A DNA stretch of 64,000 nt. It comes from Nectonema munidae. Lineage: Eukaryota; Nematomorpha; Nectonematoida; Nectonematidae. Shown here piece by piece: positions 36,958 through 49,169 of this stretch. The DNA lies in the NCBI GenBank assembly GCA_030549495.1, contig JAUIRK010000012.1, forward strand, positions 1-64,000, written 5' to 3'. How positions within the stretch are numbered: position 1 is the first letter of the stretch; the number at the start of each line of letters is the position of its first letter. The notes under the pieces are model-generated. The model did not search any database. It worked only from the letters and a program-made list of their open reading frames with translations, and had not been told where the DNA came from. The position numbers and the translations under genes were made by a program.

Positions 36958-37550
36958 GTAGCTTTTTACTTATAACTAAATATTTTATATTATCCAAGAC
37001 AAAATGTCAACATTCCTAAACATTCAAAATGTCGGAAATCGAAAATGCTAACAATTATGTTCATGTCAGTTTCTTAATTAGCTCGTTTTTTAGTTAATTC
37101 AATTTGATAGTATTTTTAGATAGATAGTTAACCCTCTAGTTAATTGATAAGTTAATTAATCATTTAGTTTATTAAAATTCCATATATAATAAAATTCATA
37201 TATGCTAATAAATCTTCAAAAAAAAAGATAAAAAAAAGCTAATCAAAAGAAGACAGGAATAAAGAATGTTATTATAATAAATATTCCAACATAAAATGAG
37301 CAAAGACAAAAGTTGGAAAAATAGCATTAAAAATAGAAAAGCATAATATTTAAAGGGGAATATTTCATATTAAACAGACACATTAAAATATAACACGATG
37401 GATGAAAAAGCCACAAAAAACTGAAAAAAAGAGGTTTTCAATGTCCATGGTTTATGTGAATATTGGATATATATATAAGAAAACAGAAAACACGTTATCT
37501 TATTGTTTTTTAAAAATTGAAATTAAAAATCACTTGGCACTGATCATGAC
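36958..37550 (+). other. Intron, left of the piggyBac insertion
   Basis: AT-rich intronic sequence beginning with the GTAGCT donor. It holds nothing recognised apart from A/T-rich simple stretches. Confidence 0.5.
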
Positions 37551-39515
37551 TTACCCTTATCAGGATAGAGAAATTATACAACTGGATGAGTGACTACAAT
37601 TTGTAGTCAACTGATTTTTTACTGTTTTATGTTTTAATATATGTTTTTGTTTTTCAGACAATTAAATACGAGTGCTTTTAAAAAATATTTATTGAAATCA
37701 TTTGTCACAATACTTTCAAGTTACCGTTTTTTGATCACAAGAATGTTCTTTACAACAAGCTTTTGAGCAAATGGAAAATCTCTTTTTTAAAGATTTTTTA
37801 AAACATCTTCTTGGGGTTTCTTTTGTATTTACTTTTTCAGAAGTTTGAGCTGCTTGATGTAAAAAAATGATTCACGTATTTTAATTCGGTGGAAAGATAA
37901 ACATTTTCTAATATGAAAGTTTTGCTCCTAAATTTTTGAGAAAGTGTTTTCTTGATTGACAATAACCACTTTTCTTTGCAATTTGGTATGAGTTGAGACA
38001 CACCACGTCAAGCATGTTGAAGAATATAATCAATGGCTAGCGAACTGTTTTTCTTCTAACTGTATATTCTTCTATATAATCATCAATCAAGTCAACACCA
38101 CCTTTTGTCTTGTTATAAAAATTAATTAAATCAGGTATTCTCTTTTCATTGACAAAATCAGAAGCAAAAAAATTACTTGGTAAAAGACATACACTCTTAT
38201 TTTTTTTTGGCTGCATAAGATAAAATTATGATTTTGTTTTCGTTATCATATTTGAAAACTGTAGAGCCAACTTCTCTACCTTTGGAGTTTTTGAAAGATA
38301 AAGGAAGTTCTTTCGTGTTTTGACGAATGTTTCCGACTAAGGTAAGATTTTTTCCGAGAAGTTTGACGGCTAAACTATGACTTGTAAAAAAATTATCAAG
38401 CGTAATATTTCTACGAATTTTTTCAAAAGGTTTCACTAACTCCAGGCAACTTTTTTCTGTTAAATTATTTGTTCTTACATTGTTTTCCTTTCCCAAGTAA
38501 ATGATTCCATTGAGAGCATAACTTGAGTTAGCCTCACAAATCCAGAATATCTTCAATCCATACTTTTTAGGCTTGGAAGGCATATATGTTTTGCCAGGTA
38601 TTCTTCCTCGATAGCCGACTAATTGTTCGTCTATAGTTAAAAATTCATCCTCAATATAGTGACGCCTTTGAGCTAGTAAAAACAATTCCCATATTCTCTC
38701 TTTTCTTTCCTTTCTTGTGAGAACGTTATCAAATTCAATCATCTGAGAAGAAGTTTCATGCGGGAAAAAGACATACAAGATCTATAAAAAGGCTTAATAG
38801 GTAAATAATAGAAAACCAAATGAAGCTTCTAATTCTTCATATGTGAACATTGAAAATAATTTAGAAGCAAACTTTGACGGATTTGAAATCCTTATCAAAA
38901 GAAGTTTTCGATTTGTGCATTTTAGGATATGTCTTGTAATTTCTTCAGGGAAGTTGAAACCAAACAGCTCTTTTTCATCCATACTTTTTGACAGCGTTCT
39001 TCCTTTTTCTGTAACAATGTTTCGTCTCAATCGCACCAAATTTTCTCCTAATTTACTTTCCCATTTACTCCATATACATTGTTTTCCTCTTCAGAAGATG
39101 AATCTTCGGTACTCTCTTTTTTGGAAAAAATAGTGAAATCTTCTGATTCCTCTTCAAAAACTACATTAGTGACCTATGAATTTTCTTCGATATTTTCGTC
39201 TTCACTTGGAATATTCGCAAATTCTAAATCCTCGTCGCACAACTTACTTATTTTTAACAGACTGCATGCTTCGATATAAAACTTTCTTTTTGTCAACTGT
39301 AAAAGATATGAAAAGCAAAATAGAAAGAAAAAAATGAAAACAGATAAGAGATAAAGCATGATGATAAAATAAAAAGTATATTTATTCTCTTTCATTATAT
39401 CAAGCTTCAAATAACAGCTGTTGTATGTATTACAAAAGCAACACGGCAAATCTCAAAGAAAGTGTTTGACTACAAAATGTAGTCAGTTTCAAATTTCAAT
39501 AGAGATAAAAGAAAA
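37551..39515 (-). mobile_element. piggyBac element inside the intron
   Basis: Surrounds the transposase at 37700-39300. Both ends carry a subterminal palindrome: GACTACAATTTGTAGTC at 37593-37609 and GACTACAAAATGTAGTC at 39467-39483. Palindromes near the ends also occur in the 27705 MITE. The outer left end TTACCCTTATC looks like a decayed TTAACCCTT terminus. The right outer limit is not certain. It lies wholly within the intron between exons A and B and is transcribed antisense to the host gene. Confidence 0.6.
37700..39300 (-). pseudogene. piggyBac transposase, broken
   Basis: The order on the minus strand: an acidic N-terminus near 39280-39174 (CDEDLEFANIPSEDENIEE), NPSKFASKLFSMFTYEELEA at 38794-39039, then a 193-codon open part at 38197-38778 with the first catalytic motif FLTIDEQLVGYRGRIPGKTY and the second, NITLDNFFTSH. 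After a frameshift in an A9 run at about 38205 comes KTKGGVDLIDD with the third Asp. A TAG stands where RW is expected (RRKTVR-stop-PLIIFFNMLD). The Cys-rich C-terminal finger (RFSICSKACCKEHSCDQ) ends near 37700. All three catalytic Asp codons survive, but at least three breaks make it inactive. Known function: TTAA-specific cut-and-paste. Confidence 0.85.
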
Positions 39516-40690
39516 CTTGAAATATAAATTTTTATCATTGCTATCAAAATTTGTATTTTGCTTATGTTTTAGTTTATTATGTAAAGAAATGGTACTCTTA
39601 ATTGTAAAGTTTTTCCTTGATTTTTAAAAAGATCAAGCTCCGTACTTTTATATGAAATGGATTTCCAAGATCATCCAATAGCATCACATGTTGATCAAAT
39701 AAAAGCTACTACTTTTTTATCCTTTTTTTTTTATTTATATCTAGGTATGTGTTAGTTAACTTGTGTTATAGGAACAAAGGAATAAATAATGTGAATATCT
39801 ACAAAAAGTACGCTAAAATGAATATTCTATTTTAAAAGGATTTTCTACTTTTCATATATACATATTATATGTTAAGGAATCTTGATCGATGTTTTGGAAT
39901 GAAGGCTATAATAATTGCCTACAAAAAGCAGCCCAGAGAGGATAATTGCGTTGAAATGCCAACAAATAACGAATTATTGATTTTTTTGTATCTATATTGC
40001 ATAATGGTCTCATGAAACACATGAGAAAAACAGATATTTAAGATACTTCCAATAAAACAAAATCCTTGCATAAAAATGGTATTTACATGGAGACGCTTGG
40101 AGAAGAAAGAACGGAATAAACGAGAGTCTGTTTCCTAAAGAATGCCTGCTTGGCACGTGGATTTACATATTTGGTAAGGCAGAAAAATTGTGTATCTGTA
40201 CAACTTCAAAATTTGGATTCATTTTATCTTTCTCTTTGCTCTTTGAATAATTTTATTCACCCTCCAGGGTTAAAAAAGGCTGATGAGTTACGATAATAAT
40301 GTGACATTCTTTTCGCACTTTGCAATGATCACGATGAGATGGAGTATCTGTAGGTGCGCGTTGTCTCTACCAGGTAGACACAGAAAGAGATTATATAATA
40401 TCTATGGTATTGAGTATATACACAGATATATATATTCAAGCCTGCAGTCATCAGCTACAACACCTAACAGCTCTGGTGATATGGAATATGGATACTAATG
40501 CTGATGAGTACGATTTTTCCATTGAATAGCAAAAAAAGTCATAACATCTTTCATCATTACATTTTTGATATAAACAAAAAGAAGAGCGGTTGGTTTGCAT
40601 GCAGCACACCTTGTATAATTTATATAAAATTCAATAAGCAACTTTACCTGAAGCTCTTCTTCCCTCATCAGCAGCAACAGCAGCACTATT
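39516..40690 (+). other. Intron, right of the piggyBac insertion
   Basis: No element recognised. A less AT-rich patch at 40270-40500 has short open frames but no convincing exon. Confidence 0.4.
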
Positions 40691-40850
40691 AATAAGTTCT
40701 TTAGCCATAAAATGTGAAGCTAATGCCATTCCACATTTTTTATTGGATCAACAGTAATTTCGCCAGCTTCATCATCATCAAAAGACTTGCTTTGACCAAA
40801 AACTCTCTACTTTTGCATCTCTTTGCCATCGATCTGTGAAAAGGCGAAAA
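40691..40850 (-). pseudogene. Unassigned antisense coding-like fragment
   Basis: On the minus strand SFDDDEAGEITVDPIKNVE is followed, one frame over, by MALASHFMAKELINSAAVAA and DEGRRASGK. The residue mix looks like real protein with one frameshift, and GC is raised compared with the intron. The family was not recognised. It directly precedes exon B on the other strand, so some of this composition may reflect a plus-strand element instead. Confidence 0.25.
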
Positions 40851-40860
40851 AAAGAAGAAG

Positions 40861-41076
40861 TTGAAAGGTTTTGCAAAAAGCTCGCCAACACCCACACACC
40901 ACACGATTGATCTGTTTAAGAATTGGTGCTACGTGGACTTGAACGGTCGCGGTACTGGCTATGCCGTCTCCGGTTTCATATATGTTAAGCACTCCACTTA
41001 CAATAACGTCCTCCATTTGCGGTGCCGGGAATGGCGCAAACGCTGCACTGCCAAAGTTTACTTATGCAACGAGAAG
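40861..41076 (+). CDS. Exon B: first part of a FLYWCH zinc finger
   Basis: 72 codons ending at a strong donor GAGAAG|GTAAGA (phase 0). The text reads LFKNWCYVDLNGRGTGYAVS, then GFIYVKHSTYNNVLHLRCRE, then WRKRCTAKVYLCNEK. This is the FLYWCH layout: an aromatic-rich start, a G-x(2,3)-Y strand, the first Cys in LRC, and the second Cys in the RCTAKV block (usual C-x-A-R/K). The His pair comes from exon C. FLYWCH fingers bind DNA or proteins and occur in Mod(mdg4) isoforms, FLYWCH1 and MULE transposases. The exact acceptor is unsure: phase-0 AG sites end at 40854, 40857 and 40860, all with a weak pyrimidine tract. Confidence 0.75.
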
Positions 41077-42318
41077 GTAAGAAAGTGTACATACCATTTA
41101 AATTTCCTTTCTCCCTCATTTCTATTCATGGAGCTTGATCCATTTGATCCCAGGGAAAGCACATCACTTTAAGTCATTTGATATAAAAGAACTTTTAATT
41201 CTAAAAATGGCGTACATCCATGAATCTAAACAATTACATACCGCTTTTTTAACTTTGAAATTGTCTTTTTTCAATTCTACTTTATCTTTTTTAAGTTCAA
41301 ATTCTCTTTTTTCAATTTTATTTTGGAACTTAATTAAATAGGACAATCTTTTTTTGAAAAAAATAAGGGAATTACTAAAGAAAAAATTAATTTAATTAAA
41401 ATAAATGTTGGTTATCTTTTAAGGCTCATGCCTATGAATACCAAAATGTCAACGTTTAATTTTTAATGAATTTTTAAATAAATTAAAATGAAAGTTTTTA
41501 TTTTATGATACCACCTCTTCTCCCATTCCCAATCTACTTTTTTGGGAAATATAAATGCAAAAAAATTATTCATTTATAAAATAAATACTAGAAATTCTAC
41601 AATGATGTTAATTTCTAGGAATCCAAATTATTTCTGAAATTAATTCAGCTCCAAACGTATTTGAAGAATCAAGTTTCTTAATATATTTATTGTAAATCAT
41701 ATTCATCTTGAAATTATTCTAAAAGAATTGTTTTATAGGTAAAATATTTTCTTCAAGTTTACAATTTCTAATAGAAATAAATTTTACATTAAAAATTTGA
41801 GTTAGTATTAGTTAGTTTTGATTTATATTTATTGTTTTGACTGTTTGATAAATTTTGATCCAGTAATTATTTTTAAAAGTATTAAATATGAATATATTTC
41901 AAAAACTATAATTTTTACAGATTTTTACCTTGAGAATTAAAATTTTGATGAGGAAAAATAATTTGGTTATTGTTTAAAAGTTGATGAAACTTTAAAACTC
42001 AATTTTAAAAGTCATTTTAAATATTAATAAAAAATTTGCTTACTAATGAAAAATTTGTCCAGTCCTGAAATCTGATTATTTTATGATGTAGATATATTAA
42101 TTGTAAATATTTTCACATATTTAGAAATCAAGCCAAGCTTCAATACAAACACTTAATCATTTTAAATCTTAACACAATAATTATTACACTCCATGAAACT
42201 TTTACCTTATAAAAGTTATCCTCGCTTTATGGTCTAAGACTTTTACCTTTTCAAATGCAGGATGTGTAAAATAAAAAAAAATATATCCTAAGGACTTTTT
42301 ATTTTTCCCTCTTTTTAG
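41077..42318 (+). other. Intron between the two FLYWCH exons
   Basis: 1.24 kb, AT-rich, starting GTAAGA and ending TTCCCTCTTTTTAG. No other feature was recognised inside. Confidence 0.7.
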
Positions 42319-42432
42319 GCGTTTATCATTGACTCTAATCACAATCACAATCCTCCAGAGCATATTCCAACTACAAACTTTGGAAATCTGAACACCGTTC
42401 AGCGTTCCTTCTTGGGTGAAAAATTCATCAAG
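42319..42432 (+). CDS. Exon C: end of the FLYWCH zinc finger
   Basis: 38 codons between a strong acceptor (TTCCCTCTTTTTAG|GCG) and donor (ATCAAG|GTAAAA), both phase 0. It reads AFIIDSNHNHNPPEHIPTTN, then FGNLNTVQRSFLGEKFIK. The H-x-H pair in SNHNHNPPEH is the FLYWCH finger's last metal-binding motif and follows the exon B product in frame. No stop or polyadenylation signal is present, so the message must continue. The next in-phase coding exon found downstream on this strand is the KCTD exon at 52857. Confidence 0.8.
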
Positions 42433-44465
42433 GTAAAAAAAATATTTCTCTTCTTCTTAACATCTTTGATTGCCTTCCTTCTGACACTTTTAATAGATTT
42501 AGGCATTTCTGTATTTTGAATAAAATATAAAATAAAGAATTGTACGCGATTTATTCAAAATGCTAAAATGATGAAAAATTCGAATTTGAACCAAATCAGT
42601 TTCCATCCAATCCTTGAATACATTTTAAATATTTAATTAACACATAAAGTAGAGCTAAGATTGATTCACGGAAAAGGAGGAGAGATGTGGAAATTGATAA
42701 ACAGTAGAATTTTTTTTCCCAAAAATGAAAATTTTTGGCCATTCTCAGATCAATCCGTTGGAATACAATGTAAGAAACAATAACAGTGTATCTGATAATG
42801 GCTCGAAAATAAAAAATAAAATGATTCCAATAATAAAGATAATTTGGATGACTTTTTGCATGATAGTTCACTTATTTTTTTTGCCTTCCATTGGTCTTCC
42901 AGGATTAAACAATTCTCTTTTTTTAGAAACATCATCTTTTTTCTTTCCTGTTTTCTGTCGATATTACAGGTATCCTTCATTGAATTTTCTTGCGATTCGG
43001 GCATCCTTCCAACCTTTTTTTTTCTTTCGAAAGGCATAAGAATTTACCTTTTCTTACCTCGACTTTCTCTATAATGAACTGTATCCCTCAGCATTCACGT
43101 TCTCACTTCCTTCGGAGTATTAATTCTCATACTTCACTCATTTAATGTCCTTGCTATCCAATTTTTAACTCTAATATGAAAATTATGTCAGCTCCTCATA
43201 TTTATTTCCTTTTTGTGACAATAATAATCCAAGCAAGTTGATTCTCTTCTTTATTCAATGCATTTCAAATATTAGAAAAGATGTGATATATTTTCAATAA
43301 ATGTTGTAATAAGAGAAACAAATATCAAGGTATAAAATAAAATAATACAAAAAAATTATAAAAGATTGTTCTTAGATTAAAAAATTTTAAGTATAAATTT
43401 GCAACTAATTATTTTTGCATTATTAAGATTTCTGGGGTTAATTATTTTTGAAAGAAGTAAAAAAAATTCCAAAACCTTTTTTCAAGACCATTTTTATCTA
43501 TATGGGCTCCTTTTAAAATCTGTCAGCCCTAATTATGGGTGATTTTAAAACCTTTATCCTGACATCTATATGTTGAGGTGAAAATACGAATTGAGTATGA
43601 TGAAAAAGTCGTGTTAAAAAATCAACTTATGAATTCAAAGCTAGCCATTAAATCTCAAAAGAGTTTATTCCAAAAAGTTTAATTTTAAAATGAAAGTTAT
43701 TTTTTCATAATTTTAGTGAGCTTAGTCATTTTATATTCCTGATAAACATATGCTTGTGATTTGAATACAAAGAGTTTCAAGCATAAAAATGCCAAAAATC
43801 AATACTTATTTTCAGAAAGTGTACCTATTTGTGTCCTTTGATTGCTATTTAAGTGTCATGCCGTTTATGTTATTGCAGTTTATGAATTTTATACGCAATT
43901 TTAAAGAAGGCACATAAGGAAGAATGACAAAAAATGCTTAAAAAATTTAATGGGAAAAATCAACTAACTAACAAATAACTAATCCACTAACCAACTTGAG
44001 TTAATTAGTGTGCTTAAATCAAAAGCGAGTAGACGTACATTTTCAAAGAATAAAACAAAATATATATTTACGTAAACCCTCTCAGATGCGACCGCTCATC
44101 CAGCCACATAAAAGTCGTTACAAAGGAGTTTCAAAAATTATGTTTTTTGATAACGTCATGACAGTATTATAACTTGTTTATTGTTTTAAGTTATACGAAA
44201 AATTTTTTCATGAAGAAAAGTATAAGATTCATTTTCGATAAAGAAATACTCAAAGAGTTAAAAAATTTCTTAGTCGAGTCAAATAAGCAAATTTTAAAGC
44301 GTATCTATTGAATAACTTTATAATTATTACTTTTCTACAATTTTGTCTTTTGTCTTCAATGAAACAGCAATAAAGCTTAATACAAAAAGTTCTTTATTAT
44401 TTTTCTATTCATTTTTCATCTTTCAATGTATAAGTTAGTCATGCGTGAAAAGCGAGCCTCCAATC
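42433..44465 (+). other. Large intron, first part
   Basis: AT-rich. Overlapping frames at 42596-43074 on both strands show no family signature. No element recognised. Confidence 0.45.
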
Positions 44466-44640
44466 GTTATGCATTGATTGGCATTTCAATCATTAGTTTG
44501 ATTCGTTGCTCATAATCAAGAGTTGCGATGTGAGAAGCTTTACGAATATGTGAGTATCATTTCTCTGTGATTATGCAGAAAACACAGTGTAGCATTGTAT
44601 TTTTCGTCAGTTGTGTAGAGAGTACTGATGAAATTCTGAT
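44466..44640 (+). repeat. Dispersed repeat X, copy 3
   Basis: Carries GCATTGATTGGCATTTCAAT, TAGTTTGATTCGTTGCTCAT, TTTACGAATATGTGAGTATC, TTTCTCTGTGATTATG and GTACTGATGAAATTCTGA in the same order as copies 1 and 2. About 50 bp separate it from a copy of repeat Y. Confidence 0.75.
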
Positions 44641-44689
44641 TCTGAGTTTTATTCAAAAAAACGAATTAGATTTTTATTGTTCCCTTTTG

Positions 44690-45034
44690 AGTCTGCACTT
44701 TATTGAAACTTTATATAAAAAATGAGCTTTTAAAAAGGTTTATCTACGTCAAAGTTGAAAAGAACTTTAGTGTAATAGGCAATAAATTTCAAAAATGAAG
44801 ATCTGGTGAAACCAGATCTCTTGAACCTTTGTAAATATTTTCTATAACACCTAAAGTAGACCAGTCATGAAGGTTCACTTCCGTTAAGGAATTACAGTTA
44901 TTTTCTAGTTAGAGAAGCTACATATGATCTTATTTTTGTGTTTAAATGTGGTATACATTCAGTTTGGTTTTATGTGTTTTTTAGTATTAATTAGACAATT
45001 TTTCTCTAAAGAATTATTCCAAGAAAAGGAAGTT
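44690..45034 (+). repeat. Dispersed repeat Y, copy 2
   Basis: Second copy of the family at 4380-4700, aligned over its whole length in the same orientation, with an extra internal segment near 44815-44895. It is bounded by ATTGAAACTTTATATAAAAA and by ATTCCAAGAAAAGGAAGTT, which correspond to the limits of copy 1. Confidence 0.7.
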
Positions 45035-47368
45035 AAGAGCGGTCTAACTTTTAGCTAAGTCTTACTCGCTTCCACAGATAAATAAACTGCTGTGTGGAAA
45101 AAGTGCCCCATGCTCTGGAAAAAAATAAATTTCATGTCAGATTGAAGAGTCTATTTAAAATTTGGCACTTACAAAGTTCAGGTATTTAACACGTTGCGTT
45201 TGACAGTGTACTAACAAGATGTGCATCTTTGCAAACAGAACAAAGGTCTACCTTCATCAAAAAACATAAAAATTAGGCCAGGTGTTAAAACAAAAAAGAA
45301 CACTTTATTTGTTCAATACAATGCAACGTGCATAAATCCTTTTTAGAAAAGCGTGCAAAATTAAGCATAAATGTCTTTTTCTTGTAGACAGACATGTCAT
45401 AACTTTTTGCAGTGTATGCAGCTTTTTTATCAGTATTATATCATTTGGAGGAACGAAATGGATCAAATACGTCAAAAATCATGAACACAAGCTTCTTAGA
45501 CTCGCTTCAAAGCTTTTCTTTTTTTCTTTACAACGAACTTCGAATTCTGGTACATAGCAAATTATTATTTTGTGATAGCATAGAATCTTGTTAAAGTTGC
45601 GTAACTCTTTGATTTTTTACTTTCGTCACGTCCTCTAATGAACGGTAACTTTACTAATGTTACATTTCATAAAAATCCAGAATTTAAAGTGTCCCTGTAA
45701 CTTGGCAGTGCAACCTGGATTCACTTTAGGCCGGTTACCTTTATTATTTATTTGTTAACATTAAAACATTAGAAGATTATTTTTCTGTCAATCATTTGAA
45801 TTTCGCATTTCAATTTGTTTGAAACTATGATAGGCAACGAATCAAACTGATGATTAAAATGCCAATCAATGTTTCGCGATTTGAAGGCCGCTTTTCACAA
45901 GATTAACAATATTCCAATTTTATTTGTAATGTATTTTCAATTAGAGAAATTGAAGAAAATGATAAGAGTATAAATCATTTTAATTTTTGAAATCTTATCT
46001 TAACATTATAAACAACATTGTTGCTTCAAAATATATACAAAGTACAAATAAAACAAACAATAAAAGTGGCTGAGAATGATGTAATTTTATTTGTTTTCTT
46101 TAGAACATTGGCAGATTATTTTTCTGTCAATCATTTAAATTTGGCATTTCAATTTGTTAATTTGAAACAATTCTTTTTAATTGACAACACTTCTCTTAAA
46201 TAGTGGTAATTAGTCATTAAATGCAAATCAGGTTTAGCAAGGGTAGCGTTAATGATTTTAATCGAAATCTCTGCTCAAATTAAATAAACAATGCCATAAA
46301 TATGTAAATGAGTTCTCCTGCAGCAAATTTGAAAGGGTAGTGTGTCTACTCCAGGTGCCGTAAACAAAACAACATCTGCATATCTTTTGCTTTCAAATAG
46401 GTAGTTAGATGGAGCCATTTTGACTCAAAATTTTATATTTCTGATCATCTGGTGAGTTCAATTTATTTTGTATTGTCTTTGCAATCTAGGCATTGATGCT
46501 ATATTCAGGGTTATGGAATCTGAACTTTTATTTATCGACCCAAACTCAATGGCTTACGAAGGCTCATAGTCTCAATCCAAACTAAATACCATGGTATTAC
46601 GTTTGCAATGCTAGCGCAAACTTATTTCTACTTTCCTCAATTTTGTTTTTTAACATGCCCACATCCCAGGTTTTCAATTATATTTACTTGTTTTGTTGCC
46701 TCATATCTTCCGATTCAGTCTGATCAACTTTCAGAGCCTACGCTACATTAACCCCTTAACTACACCCTGCTACCCTGAAGGCACGCCAAAATATCGATTT
46801 AAAAATAATAAGCTAAACTAATTTTATACTTTGATCTTTTTAACACGCAAAGCAGTTGAAAGAGACATGATAGTAGAATGATTTTTTAATTGAATTCTTT
46901 CTACACTTCAGATAAAAAGAAACACATAACGAAAAAAAGGAAGAGTCATTAATCTTGATGGTGTATTAATCCAATTTTTACTTGATTTTGCTAGTAATTT
47001 AAAATTAAATAATCATAATTTAATTAATAATCATATCTGCATATATAATATTCAGAAAGAAACAAAAAAGCAAAAGAAGATAACAAATGAAAATAAGCAA
47101 TTTTATCATGGTTGTAAAAGGCGAAAAAATGTGCTTACATAAATCAGATTTTTGTGTACTTTTTCTTCACACAAAGTTACTTAAATGTTTACATAAAACT
47201 TATTCACAAAAGATCTCCTGATGGACTAGAGGTTGACATTTTTTGCTAAAAAAATCTTTTCGAGAAACTCTTAGAGAATAAAAAGAAAGCATTTAAAATT
47301 TGTTTAGCATCAATGTAAAATATAAAAAAAATAAAATAAATTTATTCCATATTTTGAAATTTTTAAAA
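45035..47368. other. Intronic stretch with small duplications
   Basis: A block of about 55 bp, AGATTATTTTTCTGTCAATC plus the following CATTT(G/A)AATTT region, occurs at about 45772-45826 and again at 46110-46168. Directly after the first copy sits a partial inverted repeat X (45833-45880). Near 46745, TTAACCCCTTAACTACACCC resembles a piggyBac MITE end, but no partner end was found. No gene. Confidence 0.45.
45833..45880 (-). repeat. Dispersed repeat X, partial copy 4
   Basis: Matches only the first 45-50 bp of the family, inverted (GCAACGAATCAAACTGATGA then AATGCCAATCAATG). The truncation could be due to deletion or an adjacent duplication. Confidence 0.65.
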
Positions 47369-47480
47369 AAAAAATGTCAGGAAGTAAACGAATTATTTCT
47401 AAAGCTAACATTTTTTGAGAAAAAATGAATTTACAAAAAGAAGCTGAAGCATTATTTTCAAGCATGGAAAATGTAAAATT
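47369..47480 (+). pseudogene. Tigger transposase N-terminal scrap, copy 1
   Basis: ATG at 47374 opens MSGSKRIISKA, the usual start of Tigger/pogo transposases (MSGSKRK...). About 40 bp including the ATG are identical to 49170-49210. The frame then stops. Confidence 0.55.
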
Positions 47481-47865
47481 TAAAAAAAATATACTCGAGT
47501 AAATGTGAATCCAAAAGTTTGTGCTTCAGAAGTGAAGGATGTTTGAGACTTGAGTGGTTCATCAAAAGGCTCTTAAGTGGAAGTGTATATATGTATGTAT
47601 ATGGGATATAGAACTGCTATATAAATATCTCGTTTACTAGTGAAGAAGAGGAAGAAGAATTTATTGATAAAAAATACAAGAACCTGGTTAAGCTATGCTG
47701 GGAGCATTCGCCATACAGTTTAGCCAGGCGTGTAAAGATACAATGTGATGTAAATATATATCATTTAAACAAAAACACAAACGGGAAAATATACGTTTCC
47801 TCGTATGAAATATATATATATACTTAATGCCATAGATAAATCTTAGTGCATTTTTTGAGATTTTT

Positions 47866-48800
47866 CTAGAATTGAGAGACTATTACGCCCCATAAGATTA
47901 GAGCGTAATTAATCTGAGGTAAAAAGAAAGAATTGTGTAGCAACGTTTTAACATTGAATGGAAAAAAACTTTCGACAGCTTTCAAAATTCCAATTACTCT
48001 AGAGAATTTACTATTAACGAATGAAATATACTTTTTCCAACTTAGCTTACTATCAATCACTATAACCAATAAAATAAAATTATCCACAACTTCGAACAGC
48101 AAATTCTCTAATTTTAGTTTTGAGTGATTATTTCTTCAAAAAGCATGACTTGATTTATAAATATTTATTTTTATATTATATAGATCATTATACTATTATA
48201 TCTTCTATTATACTTTTTTTTTTTTCTATTATATTTTTTTTATTTCATCTATTATACTTGAAGTTCATTCTGTATATATTTCTCAGAAATTGTTTCATCA
48301 GAAGAAAAAAGGCGATATTTATAGTGAAATCGTCAGCAAAACAAAAATAGTTAACTTTATTCTTAGTATAGTATTGATCACTGCAGAATAGCAAAAATAG
48401 TCGGACCTCCTAGTATGGATCCTTGTGAGAAGTTATGTTCTTTTTATCAGATAAGATACTTTCAATTGGTTGCCTGAAATCAATATAAGACTCTATAAGG
48501 GAAAATGCTTTTTTGGAAGCGATAAAAATTCAATTTACGAAGTAAGAGCTCATGAGGAACTTTGATCAAAGGCTTTAGAGAAGTCAATAAAGGCAGTAAT
48601 TATTATTAGCCTGATTAAAGTCTGTCAATAATTTGAACAACTAACAAACAAAGTAAGGATTGAGTGCTATTGTGCCTCCTGTTTCCAAATGGATATGGAT
48701 AAAATAGACTATTGGAGTTTAAAAATGTATTCATTTGCTTGAAGAGTAATTTTTCCTTTAGAGAAACACAGAGGTCTATAATTATCGTTGTTGTATCATT
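47866..48800 (-). mobile_element. CR1/Jockey-like LINE, RT C-terminal part
   Basis: Minus-strand text includes VIVIDSKLSWKKYISFVNSK, then VESFFPFNVKTLLHNSFFLP and QINYALILWG at 47866-48102. This parallels KKFFPTKTLLLYKSLFIPHL and RYSIFNWG in the LINE at 58502-59830, so it is the same family. Upstream (48400-48800) are scattered RT pieces such as PHELLLRKLNF and SQGSILG. Broken by many stops. It lies in the large intron, antisense to the host gene. Confidence 0.7.
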
Positions 48801-49169
48801 TTTGTTTGAATCATTCTGAAAGATAGCTCATAAATTGCATCCACTAATTCCTTTTTGCCATTTAATTGTATTCACTAATACTTGTGATCCAGTAAAAAAC
48901 TGAATAGAAGTTGAAAAGGATAAAAATGATTTTTTATAAAAAAAAATGATGAAAAGCATAAAAATTTCTTTCATATGTGTCAATCCTATGGTTTTGGCGA
49001 GATAAAGCAATTTTGATATTGCCTACCATGTATCTAAAAAAATTAACTATTAGTATTTGAATTTAGATTTTTTTCGCATTTGCTGTCATTTCAAAAAATA
49101 TTTTCAAACGGGTTCAACATATAAAAGTATGTGCTTTATTATACTAAAATTTTATTACAAAAATTATTA

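Noticed and set aside
42596-43074. Overlapping open frames on both strands in the large intron
   Set aside because: No family signature in any frame and no matching splice phase with the neighbouring exons.
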